DNA of 8,558 bases from a bacterium BMS3Bbin02 (lineage in GTDB: Bacteria; Actinomycetota; Acidimicrobiia; Spongiisociales; UBA5794): NCBI GenBank assembly GCA_002898115.1, contig BDTL01000259.1, positions 1 through 8,558 of the forward strand. Direction: 5' to 3'. Numbering within the stretch: position 1 is the first letter of the stretch; each line of letters opens with the position of its first letter. Positions 1 to 6,065 of the stretch are shown here, piece after piece. Both the position numbers and the translations under genes were made by a program. Under the pieces are notes generated by a model, which searched no databases, was not told where the DNA came from, and saw only the letters and a program-made list of their open reading frames with translations.

Positions 1-69
1 GGCACCGGTTATCGGCTCGGGCTCCTGCCCGACATGAATAGCCCGAGTCTCGAACCGCTCCTCAGTCAT
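1..69 (-). CDS. Cystathionine gamma-synthase/gamma-lyase, N-terminal 23 residues only (cut by window edge)
   Basis: Only the first 23 codons are in the window, beginning with ATG at 69-67. They read MTEERFETRAIHVGQEPEPI followed by TGA (Thr-Gly-Ala). The ETRAIH-GQEP-P-TGA pattern is the characteristic opening of the Cys/Met-metabolism PLP enzymes, namely cystathionine gamma-synthase (MetB) and gamma-lyase. The family converts cystathionine to cysteine, 2-oxobutyrate and ammonia, or forms cystathionine from an activated homoserine. The start overlaps the last 8 bases (ATGACTGA) of the cystathionine beta-synthase-like gene, and a purine-rich GGAGAAGGG lies upstream of the ATG. The pairing with a beta-synthase favours the lyase direction (reverse transsulfuration). 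Lyase, synthase and O-acetylhomoserine sulfhydrylase cannot be told apart from 23 residues, so no symbol is given. Confidence 0.85.
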   Translation of the reverse strand, partial: MTEERFETRAIHVGQEPEPITGA

Positions 70-1018
70 CGAGCATTCCCTTCTCCCGCATCCAGTCATC
101 GTTGAAAACTCGCGAAATATAGTTGCGCCCCGAATCAGGAACGATCACGACAACAAGGTCGTCGGGTCTGCGACGTGCGACGTTCAACGCCCCGGCAACA
201 GCCATACCACCGGATCCACCGATGAGAATTCCCTCCTCAAGAGCGACGCGACGAGTCATCTTGAAGGCTTCCCTGTCGCTCACGACTTCATATTCATCAA
301 TCACCGATGCGTCATAATTCTCCGGATAGAAGTCCTCGCCGACCCCCTCGATGAGATAGGTATGAACGTCGGCTTCGGTCTCGGCTGTGTAGATCGATCC
401 CACCGGATCAACACCGACGGTCAGAATCTCGGGGTTCATCGACTTGAGGTACCGAGCGACACCACACATCGTCCCGGCAGTACCCACGCCGGCTACATAC
501 GCACCGATCGTGCCATCGGTCTGGCGCCAAATCTCCGGACCCGTTGTCCGCACATGGGCCTCGGGGTTTGCAGGGTTTGAATACTGATCCGGGTGGTAGG
601 AATTCGGGGTCTCCGTCGCGAGGCGTGTTGCCACCGAGTAATACGAGGTGGGGTCCTCGGGCTCTACATCGGTGGGGCATACAACCACTTCAGCGCCGTA
701 GGCACGTAGCAGATCCTGCTTCTCGACCGACTGTTTGTCAGCCATGACGGCAATCAGCTTGTACCCACGCAGTGCGGCAACCATTGCGAGGCCCACGCCC
801 GTGTTCCCACTGGTCGGCTCGACGATCGTCCCGCCCGGTTTCAGCCATCCGTTCGCCTCAGCGCGCTCAATCATGCCAAGCGCAATGCGGTCCTTTATCG
901 AACCCCCGGGGTTCATGTATTCAATCTTCGCTACCAGGTTTCCCGGCGTGTGAAGACGGCTCAAGCGGACAAGTGGGGTGTCACCGATCGCGTCGATGAT
1001 GTTGTCACGAATGTCCAT
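62..1018 (-). CDS. Cystathionine beta-synthase-like PLP enzyme, catalytic core only
   Basis: This is a 318-residue fold-type II PLP enzyme that joins serine (or an activated serine) with homocysteine or sulfide in the cytoplasm. Visible motifs are TPLVRL at 14-19, the PLP lysine K42 in GGSIKDR, the phosphate/substrate loop TSGNTG at 69-74, GVGTAGT at 177-183 (usually G-GTGGT) and GGSGG at 267-271. The segment EGVGEDFYP (224-232) and the end PDSGRNYISRVFNDDWM resemble cystathionine beta-synthase more than CysK cysteine synthase. The protein stops right after the catalytic core, so the C-terminal pair of regulatory CBS domains found in longer actinobacterial homologues is absent. The ATG fits the usual N-terminus of the family, but no good ribosome-binding site precedes it. 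The 8-base overlap with a cystathionine gamma-synthase/lyase gene supports a two-step homocysteine-to-cysteine route. Cysteine synthase remains the alternative. Confidence 0.9.
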   Translation of the reverse strand: MDIRDNIIDAIGDTPLVRLSRLHTPGNLVAKIEYMNPGGSIKDRIALGMIERAEANGWLKPGGTIVEPTSGNTGVGLAMVAALRGYKLIAVMADKQSVEKQDLLRAYGAEVVVCPTDVEPEDPTSYYSVATRLATETPNSYHPDQYSNPANPEAHVRTTGPEIWRQTDGTIGAYVAGVGTAGTMCGVARYLKSMNPEILTVGVDPVGSIYTAETEADVHTYLIEGVGEDFYPENYDASVIDEYEVVSDREAFKMTRRVALEEGILIGGSGGMAVAGALNVARRRPDDLVVVIVPDSGRNYISRVFNDDWMREKGMLDD

Positions 1019-1025
1019 GTCCGTA

Positions 1026-1031
1026 AGGGTA
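1026..1031 (-). promoter_or_regulatory. Candidate -10 box for leaderless cbs-like transcript
   Basis: On the minus strand TACCCT fits the TANNNT -10 pattern and ends 7 bases before the ATG. That distance would place the transcription start at or next to the A of the start codon. No Shine-Dalgarno sequence lies in the 20 bases before the ATG, and leaderless mRNAs are common in Actinomycetota. No convincing -35 box was found. A small hairpin with a TTCG loop (CGCC/GGCG, 1048-1059) sits just upstream, between the end of the lipoprotein gene and this site. It is too short to call a terminator. The assignment is by pattern only. Confidence 0.3.
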
Positions 1032-1081
1032 GCCGGGTCACGGACCTCGCCCGAAGGCGTGCCGGGACAAGAACAGTCCTC

Positions 1082-1735
1082 TTACCTCGACAGCGTAAAG
1101 ACACCCTCCGCGCCAACTACGGTCTCACCCTCGAACACGATCTCATAGGTGCCCGTCACAGTGCCATCGCTGTCAAGACTCACAACGATCTCAACCGATC
1201 CGATGCGAGTTGATGGCACGTCGAGGGCCGATATGGTGAGACCACCAAGAGTCTGCTTCAGCGTCATCGTGCCGAACACGGCCGACTCAACATCGACGCC
1301 TTGCACCACTTCGAGCACGCCGAAGACGAGGACCTCAGGATCCGGGTCCGATTCTCCGAATACGAATCCACCGAGATCCATCACAAGAGTCACGGTGCCA
1401 TCGTCGGCTATGTCAATCGACGTCGTCATGGGCCCGGTGGAACCAAACGTGTTATTGGTCCAGTCACCCGCGTACTCACCAATTGTTGCTTTGGCAGCCT
1501 CGATGATCGGGTCGACACCCACAGTTGTGGCCGGCGCGGCTGTTGTAGCCGGCGTCGCAGTTGTAGCCGGCGTCGCAGTTGTAGCCGGCGCAGCCGTCGA
1601 TGACGTCGAAAATGTCCCCGTCTCGCCGCTGAGCACCGACGTTGACGTCTCCGCAGTGGAGCCTCCACAAGCGGCAGTGACCAGCACGACACTCACTGCC
1701 AGCACCACCACTCGTTTCATGCCTTGATATCTCAT
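1082..1735 (-). CDS. Unrecognised secreted lipoprotein with Thr/Ala/Pro repeat linker
   Basis: I do not recognise the family. The 217-residue product has a lipoprotein signal peptide: basic start, hydrophobic run at about 9-20, and lipobox VTAAC with C23 as the lipidated residue, so it should sit on the outer face of the membrane. Residues 24-75 are a low-complexity Ser/Thr/Ala/Pro linker with ATPATT repeats. Residues 76-217 look like one all-beta domain rich in Gly, Asp, Thr and Val. Two stretches in it resemble each other, about 103-123 (around IADDGTVTL) and 181-203 (around LDSDGTVTG), hinting at an internal duplication or a barrel with repeated hairpins. The first ATG (1735) is chosen because GGGAGG lies 5 bases upstream. 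The inner Met6 has only AAGG almost touching it. The gene lies 58 bases after the dGTPase gene and 63 bases before the cbs-like gene; neither neighbour reveals its job. Confidence 0.85.
   Translation of the reverse strand: MRYQGMKRVVVLAVSVVLVTAACGGSTAETSTSVLSGETGTFSTSSTAAPATTATPATTATPATTAAPATTVGVDPIIEAAKATIGEYAGDWTNNTFGSTGPMTTSIDIADDGTVTLVMDLGGFVFGESDPDPEVLVFGVLEVVQGVDVESAVFGTMTLKQTLGGLTISALDVPSTRIGSVEIVVSLDSDGTVTGTYEIVFEGETVVGAEGVFTLSR
1524..1595. repeat. Four tandem 18-bp repeats inside the lipoprotein linker
   Basis: Four head-to-tail units of 18 bp occupy 1524-1541, 1542-1559, 1560-1577 and 1578-1595, with plus-strand unit GTTGTAGCCGGCGTCGCA. Units 2 and 3 are identical. Units 1 and 4 differ at a few positions. 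Each unit encodes six residues of the Ala/Thr/Pro linker of the lipoprotein, so gain or loss of units keeps the frame. The arrangement is what replication slippage produces. Confidence 0.9.
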
Positions 1736-1741
1736 AACAGC

Positions 1742-1764
1742 CTCCCGGGTGTGTATAGCGGGAG
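1742..1764 (-). promoter_or_regulatory. Hairpin overlapping the ribosome-binding site of the lipoprotein gene
   Basis: On the minus strand CTCCCG (1764-1759) and CGGGAG (1747-1742) form a perfect 6-bp stem with an 11-base loop. The 3' arm contains most of the GGGAGG ribosome-binding site, which lies 5 bases before the ATG. If the transcript begins upstream, for example as read-through from the dGTPase gene, the stem could mask the site. A TATACA in the loop could instead be a -10 box, in which case the new transcript would lack the 5' arm. A CCAGGTCCTGG inverted repeat sits slightly further upstream at about 1780-1790. The role is inferred. Confidence 0.35.
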
Positions 1765-1793
1765 TGTAGAGTCTTATTCCAGGACCTGGGACG

Positions 1794-2795
1794 TCAGTCG
1801 AACAAGCGTGGTCTGAACAGATCGTCGTGCATCTTCAGCGCGAACCGGTCCGACATGCCGGCTACATAGTCAACAACTTGTGTCATCACATCTGATCCAG
1901 GATGTCTGTATGTCGAAGGAATCTCGTCAGGGTGCAGCAGGTAGTAGTCCACAAGGTCGTGGACGATGCCGATGATCTTACGCCTGGTGTGTTCGGTCTC
2001 GGGTCGCAGGTACACCCGCTCGAACATGAACTCTCGCAACGTGTTCATCGCCTCGAGAGCCGTGACTTCCATCGTGACTTCGCCGATCGTCAACGATTCA
2101 TCAACGACCGCCTCGACCATGGCGGAAATCCACTCGCGGCCGGGGTCCCCGAACCGCTGCACCGTGAGTTTCGGCAGATCAACAAGCGTGATGACACCGG
2201 CACGAATGGCATCTTCCACATCGTGGGCGAGATAGGCGATACGGTCGGCGAACCGGCAGATGAAACCCTCGGAGGTGGCGGGTGGTTCGGCGATCTTCCA
2301 CGAGTGAGCTCTGATACCATCGAGCACTTCCCAGCTGAGGTTGAGCGGCTCAAGCACTTCGAAGACACGAACACCCTGGGCAGAATGCAGCCATTCACCT
2401 TCGACGTAGTTGGACAGCGCATCCTCTCCGGTGTGCCCGAAGGGCGAATGGCCGACGTCGTGTGCGAGACAGATCGCTTCGGTTAGTGACTCATTGAGCG
2501 ACAGGTTGCGAGCGATAGAGCGGCCGACCTGAGTGACCTGCAGTGTGTGTGTTAGGCGCGTGACGTAGTGATCTCCCTCGGGGTTGATGAACACCTGGGT
2601 CTTGTGTTTCAGTCGACGAAACGCCTTCGAGTGCAAGATTCGATCGCGATCACGCTCAAACGCCGTCCGGTGGGAGTCGAGCGACTCCTCAATGGCACGG
2701 CCACGTGATTGGCTCGACAACGTGGCCCCCGGAGCGAGGTAGTCTGCTTCGTACCGCTCTTCGTCCTCGCGAGTACGCCGTCGAAACTCGCTCAC
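1794..2795 (-). CDS. dgt: dGTPase-like deoxynucleoside triphosphate triphosphohydrolase (HD domain)
   Basis: This is a 333-residue cytoplasmic HD-domain enzyme of the dGTPase family, which cleaves dNTPs to deoxynucleoside plus triphosphate and helps control dNTP pools. The N-terminal LSSQSRGR and the stretch around FERDRDRILHSKAFRRLKHK are typical. Metal ligands are H83 (in LTHTLQ), H112-D113 (in LAHDVGH) and D184 (in ADRIAYLAHD). H117 and H121 are the conserved active-site histidines. The end MSDRFALKMHDDLF also matches the family. The length suits the shorter bacterial group; E. coli Dgt is about 505 residues. The start is GTG, directly abutting the TAG stop of the upstream permease gene, with GGAGG 5 bases before it, which indicates translational coupling. 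Nucleotide preference (dGTP or broad) cannot be read from the sequence. Confidence 0.93.
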   Translation of the reverse strand: MSEFRRRTREDEERYEADYLAPGATLSSQSRGRAIEESLDSHRTAFERDRDRILHSKAFRRLKHKTQVFINPEGDHYVTRLTHTLQVTQVGRSIARNLSLNESLTEAICLAHDVGHSPFGHTGEDALSNYVEGEWLHSAQGVRVFEVLEPLNLSWEVLDGIRAHSWKIAEPPATSEGFICRFADRIAYLAHDVEDAIRAGVITLVDLPKLTVQRFGDPGREWISAMVEAVVDESLTIGEVTMEVTALEAMNTLREFMFERVYLRPETEHTRRKIIGIVHDLVDYYLLHPDEIPSTYRHPGSDVMTQVVDYVAGMSDRFALKMHDDLFRPRLFD

Positions 2796-3704
2796 CTACG
2801 CCTCCTGGATCTCGATCACCGGTGGAGTAATGTCACCCACAATGGTACCCAATGTTCGCGATACGGGTCCGGTTCCAGGGTGCCCGGCGATGATCCTACG
2901 GCGGATGCCCGCTGAGATCGCATCGATAATCAACACTACGACGATCGTGATGATCAACGCGGCTCCGGCCTTCGGCCAGTCATCACGGAACCGCAACCGA
3001 CCCACAATCTCAGCGCCGATACCACCGGCGCCAATCATGCCAAGCACCGCCGACGCGCGGATATTGATCTCGAATCGGTACAGCCAGTAGGCCAGGATAT
3101 TCGGCATCGCCTGGGGAACGACGCCGAACCGCATCGCCTGGAACCGTGTACCACCGGTTGCCTTGATGGCCTCGATCGGTCCGGGATCGACACCCTCAAT
3201 GACCTCCGAAGTCAGCTTTCCTAGTGTTCCAATCGAGTGAATCCCGATAGCGAGCACGCCCGTGAAAGGACCCAACCCGAAAGCGGGAATCAGGACGATC
3301 GCCAGGACCAGTTCGGGGAATGCCCGGATTCCCGAAAGCAGTGCGCGCACCGGACCGGTCATCCAGTTCGGAGCCATATTTGTAGCCGCCATGAAACCGA
3401 GCGGGAATGAAAAGAACGCCCCGATGATCGAGGCAATCCATGCGACGTAGATCGACTCCAGCAGCTTGTTGAAACTCTCGGCGATGTCGGACCAATCCGG
3501 CGGGAGGAGACCGCCCATGAGACCCCAAATCTGACCGGGTGCCCTTCCGAGCGCTCCCCACGACAGCTCAAGGCCAAGTAGTCCCCAGATGTAGGGCAGT
3601 CCGATGACCAGGATGAGAATCCACCGCAGTCGTTTCGGCCACTCCGGCTCGACGGGGCGCTCGGTGTCCCCTACTGCGTCAGGTGCGAGATCTGGAACGG
3701 TCAT
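2796..3704 (-). CDS. phnE: Phosphonate/phosphite/phosphate-type ABC transporter permease (PhnE family), second copy
   Basis: This is an inner-membrane permease of the PhnE family, 302 residues from the chosen ATG. A cytoplasmic Pro/Glu-rich start is followed by a membrane helix at about 28-46, then the permease core at about 80-272. The core includes the EAA loop at 178-206 (EAIKATGGTRFQAMRFGVVP) that docks on the ATPase, and GAGGIG at 225-230. A hydrophilic tail of about 30 residues closes the protein. The ATG at 3704 overlaps the stop of the preceding permease gene by 4 bases (ATGA) and has AGGAGG 8 bases upstream. An in-frame TTG seven codons earlier lacks such support. The gene probably forms a heterodimeric channel with the larger permease. 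The substrate is not determinable; the family carries phosphonates, phosphite or phosphate. Confidence 0.92.
   Translation of the reverse strand: MTVPDLAPDAVGDTERPVEPEWPKRLRWILILVIGLPYIWGLLGLELSWGALGRAPGQIWGLMGGLLPPDWSDIAESFNKLLESIYVAWIASIIGAFFSFPLGFMAATNMAPNWMTGPVRALLSGIRAFPELVLAIVLIPAFGLGPFTGVLAIGIHSIGTLGKLTSEVIEGVDPGPIEAIKATGGTRFQAMRFGVVPQAMPNILAYWLYRFEINIRASAVLGMIGAGGIGAEIVGRLRFRDDWPKAGAALIITIVVVLIIDAISAGIRRRIIAGHPGTGPVSRTLGTIVGDITPPVIEIQEA
2801..2805 (-). promoter_or_regulatory. Ribosome-binding site of dgt inside the end of the permease gene
   Basis: GGAGG on the minus strand lies 5 bases before the GTG start of dgt and is read as codons within the last residues (QEA) of the permease. 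Since the permease stop TAG and the dgt GTG are adjacent, ribosomes ending one gene can begin the next. This decides the GTG start and supports a shared message. Confidence 0.75.
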
Positions 3705-5080
3705 ACGATTCGCCTCCTCACCCAAATCGACACAGATTCAATGAGAATCACCGTCACGAAGATCACGAGCACGATTGCCATCACCTGGTCCCATTGGAAG
3801 AAGTTACGCCGCTCGTCGAGCAGGCGGCCGATACCTCCGGCGCCGATGAACCCGAGAATGACTGATGCACGAACGTTGAGTTCGAAGATGTACAGCGCAT
3901 AGGCAACGTAGTGCGGAACAACTTGTGGAAACGCCGCCGACTTCACCATCTGCCAGTGGCTCGCACCTGTCGATCTGGCCGCCTCGAGTGGTCCCGGGTC
4001 GATTGCGTCGATCGTCTCGGACAACAACTTGCCCATGATGGCCACGGAAAACATGATCATCGCCAATGCGCCCGGGAACGGTGACCCGAACCCGACCGCG
4101 GCAGCAAACAAGATCCCCCAGAAAAGGTCCGGGATTGTCCGGATCAAGTTCATCGTCGATTTTGCGAACCAATACACCGTTGCGTTCGGAGTGGTCATAC
4201 GCGATGCCGAAAACGCCAACGGCACGGCGAGGATTACACCTGTCGTAGCACCGACGACAGCGATACGCAGGGTCTCGACGAACGGCTCCCAGAGTACGAA
4301 TGTTTCCGGTTGTCCGATCGACTTTGACCACGTGAAGTCGGGTGGCCACAACTTCTCGACCAGGAGTGAGACTTGCGTGCTACGACTAATCATCTCGAAC
4401 ACCGAAAAGTCGATCTTGTTGAATGCAAGCATCGTGAATACCGCGCTCACGGTCAGGGATATCACAACGGCGTTGCCGAGAGCGAAACTTGTCGCCACTG
4501 CAAGTCCGATACCGAGCGCAATGAGGCCCACCCACACATGGAACACCTGCTCGATGTTCTGGAACTCACCACGCTTGATAGCGCGGTTGGAGATTGACTC
4601 AAGGTAACCCACATCGGTGCCGGCCTGCAGTGCCAAAAAAGCCGCCCCGGCAAAGGCGAGACCGATCAAGATGATCGCCGAAGGGTTGGTCCCTTTGCGG
4701 TTGCGATATACGACCCAACCAACGACGAGACCGAAAAGCAGCCATCCAACCGAAGCCCGCAGCGACAAACGCCAGGTGATGACCGTCGTTCGAGCCGCGA
4801 TCGGAATAATATAGAGCTTCAACCCAACCGCACCTGCAACAACTAGGGCCGAGAGATCGATGAGACCACTACGTTCGGTAGGTCGAGACGCCACACCCAG
4901 CAGCAGGAGAAGACCGTATGCAATGATGCCGTACACGGCACCGCGAGCGGCAGAGTTGATATCGAGAATACCGAAGGGAATCGACAGCAACACGGCACCG
5001 ACGATAAGCACGATGTACTTCACTGAACGAGGCGGCTCGGTTGGTCTCTCTGTGACGATCGGGTCGTCGGCGATCGTCAC
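3701..5080 (-). CDS. phnE: Large PhnE-family ABC permease with extra N-terminal membrane domain
   Basis: At 459 residues this is well above the roughly 260-300 usual for PhnE. The C-terminal part (about 264-459) is the standard permease core. Its EAA loop at 366-393 includes EAARSTGASHWQMVKSAAFP, its GAGGIG is at 413-418, and a basic RRR end follows the last helix. The N-terminal 220 residues hold about six or seven further hydrophobic segments (near 21-38, 48-64, 74-94, 111-125, 134-153, 181-201, 204-220) joined by short charged loops. I do not recognise this part. A stretch of about 40 polar-to-mixed residues links the halves. The start is GTG, 2 bases after the phnC stop, with AGGA 9 bases upstream. 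The frame is open throughout, so the extension belongs to the same protein. It could be an added membrane domain or a degenerate first permease half. Confidence 0.92.
   Translation of the reverse strand: MTIADDPIVTERPTEPPRSVKYIVLIVGAVLLSIPFGILDINSAARGAVYGIIAYGLLLLLGVASRPTERSGLIDLSALVVAGAVGLKLYIIPIAARTTVITWRLSLRASVGWLLFGLVVGWVVYRNRKGTNPSAIILIGLAFAGAAFLALQAGTDVGYLESISNRAIKRGEFQNIEQVFHVWVGLIALGIGLAVATSFALGNAVVISLTVSAVFTMLAFNKIDFSVFEMISRSTQVSLLVEKLWPPDFTWSKSIGQPETFVLWEPFVETLRIAVVGATTGVILAVPLAFSASRMTTPNATVYWFAKSTMNLIRTIPDLFWGILFAAAVGFGSPFPGALAMIMFSVAIMGKLLSETIDAIDPGPLEAARSTGASHWQMVKSAAFPQVVPHYVAYALYIFELNVRASVILGFIGAGGIGRLLDERRNFFQWDQVMAIVLVIFVTVILIESVSIWVRRRIV
3713..3718 (-). promoter_or_regulatory. 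Strong ribosome-binding site that sets the start of the second permease
   Basis: AGGAGG on the minus strand lies 8 bases before the ATG at 3704, inside the 3' end of the upstream permease gene (arginine-rich RRRIV end). It is a full Shine-Dalgarno match and is the main reason for choosing the ATG over the upstream TTG at 3725. Confidence 0.8.
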
Positions 5081-5082
5081 CG

Positions 5083-5850
5083 TTACGCGTCCTGCAACAT
5101 GTCGTCAGGAGTGATCGCGCGCCCGTAAATCTGGCGGAAGATCGCGTCATCAACATCGTTGATGTTGCCGTCGTACACCAGCTTGCCATCGCGCAAACCG
5201 ACAAGCCGCTGCCCGTACTGGCGGGCGAGGTCAAGGAAATGGAGATTGATCAGGGTCGTGATACCGAGGTCTTCGTTAATCTTCTTAAGGTCCCGCATCA
5301 CGATATGCGAAGTCACCGGGTCGAGCGATGCGACCGGTTCGTCGGCCAGAATAACTTTGGGTTCCTGCGCCAGGGCACGAGCGATTCCCACCCTCTGTTG
5401 CTGCCCGCCCGACAGATTCGTTGCTCGGACGTAGGCTTTTTCGACAATGCCGACGCGCTCCAGGGCGCGCAACGCTAGTTCCTTATCCTCGGCTGGCCAT
5501 ACACCGAACATCGACTTCCAGCGCGGTACCGCCGCCAGGCGCCCCATCAGCACATTGTTCATGACGGTCGACCTGTTCACCAGGTTGAATGTCTGAAAGA
5601 TCATTCCAACGTCGGACCTCAGGGCACGCAACTCGGCGGGTTTTGCGCCAACGACCTCTTGACCGTTGACGTTGCACGAACCCTCAACGACCGGAACAAA
5701 ACCGTTGATGGCGCGCAGGAGCGTCGATTTCCCCGCTCCGGAAAGCCCCACCACAACAACGAACTCGCCGTCCTCGATAGTCAGCGAGACGCCCTCCAAG
5801 GCTTTGAAACCGTTTGGATAGACGACCGATGCGTTCTTGAACTCGATCAT
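5083..5850 (-). CDS. phnC: Phosphonate-type ABC transporter ATP-binding protein
   Basis: This 255-residue ATPase powers import through the two PhnE permeases from the cytoplasmic side. All ABC motifs are present: Walker A GLSGAGKST (35-43), Q-loop Q86 in FQTFNLV, signature LSGGQQQR (146-153), Walker B VILADEP (166-172) with catalytic E171, and switch H204 in NLHFLDLA. The FNLVNRSTVMNNVLMGRL segment and the NLH switch context are typical of PhnC rather than of amino-acid or phosphate (PstB) ATPases. The ATG start fits the family's MIEFKN opening. The ribosome-binding site is modest: GGGA nearly touches the ATG, and AAGGG lies about 11 bases away. The gene is 2 bases from the following permease gene and 215 bases after phnD. 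Confidence 0.95.
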   Translation of the reverse strand: MIEFKNASVVYPNGFKALEGVSLTIEDGEFVVVVGLSGAGKSTLLRAINGFVPVVEGSCNVNGQEVVGAKPAELRALRSDVGMIFQTFNLVNRSTVMNNVLMGRLAAVPRWKSMFGVWPAEDKELALRALERVGIVEKAYVRATNLSGGQQQRVGIARALAQEPKVILADEPVASLDPVTSHIVMRDLKKINEDLGITTLINLHFLDLARQYGQRLVGLRDGKLVYDGNINDVDDAIFRQIYGRAITPDDMLQDA

Positions 5851-5882
5851 ATTCCCACAAACCCTTCATCCACAATGGCTGG

Positions 5883-5888
5883 ATCCTA
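5883..5888 (-). promoter_or_regulatory. Candidate internal -10 box upstream of phnC
   Basis: TAGGAT on the minus strand matches TANNNT and lies 32 bases before the phnC ATG, leaving room for a short leader with AAGGG. The same TAGGATC word precedes the nucleotidase gene at 7937-7942. No good -35 box is visible 16-18 bases upstream. This could let phnC and the permeases be expressed independently of phnD. It is supported by pattern only. Confidence 0.25.
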
Positions 5889-5903
5889 CCAATCCCCTGC
5901 CCC

Positions 5904-5917
5904 GTGCGCCGCCGCAC
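5904..5917. repeat. Short inverted repeat in the phnD-phnC gap
   Basis: GTGCG and CGCAC, 5 bases each, flank a 4-base GC-rich loop on either strand. It is a small but stable hairpin in the phnC leader, or a protein-binding site next to the candidate -10 box. It is not a terminator, because no T-run follows on the minus strand. Confidence 0.4.
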
Positions 5918-5968
5918 TAGAACCCGATTTCCGGACCCGCCCTGCCGCGCTCACTGCCTGTACCGGCG

Positions 5969-6004
5969 TCGCCAGGGACCCCCGTGCTGTTATCGCCAGG
6001 GACC
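5969..6004. repeat. Two direct copies of a 12-bp word between phnD and phnC
   Basis: TCGCCAGGGACC occurs at 5969-5980 and again at 5993-6004, with start points 24 bp apart (about two helix turns). Perfect same-face direct repeats in a noncoding gap suit a regulator that binds as a tandem dimer. I do not recognise the word, and it does not match the GTTCACC-type PHO box known from Streptomyces. The second copy runs up to the large hairpin at 6005-6039. Confidence 0.6.
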
Positions 6005-6039
6005 GAGATGGGCCGCCACATGTTGTGGCGGCCCATTTC
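6005..6039 (-). terminator. Strong hairpin after phnD (terminator-like or mRNA-processing stem)
   Basis: ATGGGCCGCCACA (6008-6020) and its exact reverse complement (6024-6036) form a perfect 13-bp stem with a 3-base loop. Two outer pairs (6005:6039 and 6006:6038) extend it past one mismatch. The stem begins 29 bases after the phnD stop. On the minus strand no T-tract follows, so it is not a classic Rho-independent terminator. On the plus strand only a weak ATTTCAT follows. Stems placed between a binding-protein gene and the rest of an ABC operon often stabilise the upstream message or give partial termination, which would let PhnD be made in excess. The structure is certain; the role is inferred. 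Confidence 0.6.
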
Positions 6040-6065
6040 ATGTCATATACGTCGATCCGAGCGAA

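Noticed and set aside
1048..1059. Small CGCC-TTCG-GGCG hairpin as a terminator of the lipoprotein gene
   Set aside because: The stem is only 4 bp and no T-run follows on the minus strand.
1524..1595. Repeats as a CRISPR array or mobile-element ends
   Set aside because: The units are contiguous, without spacers, and in frame with the linker of a coding sequence.
1149..1727. Plus-strand frame of 192 codons opposite the unknown lipoprotein
   Set aside because: The minus frame has a signal peptide, lipobox and ribosome-binding site. The plus frame is a low-complexity Val/Ala/Thr shadow.
1902..2486. Plus-strand frame of 194 codons opposite dgt
   Set aside because: It is antisense to the HD-motif region of dgt, with no family resemblance and no ribosome-binding site worth noting.
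3705..3725. Upstream TTG start for the second permease
   Set aside because: TTG is a weak start without a good site before it. The ATG at 3704 has AGGAGG 8 bases upstream and the usual ATGA overlap.
4029..4607. Plus-strand frame of 192 codons opposite the large permease
   Set aside because: It is a shadow of codon bias on the permease strand, with no membrane or domain pattern of its own.
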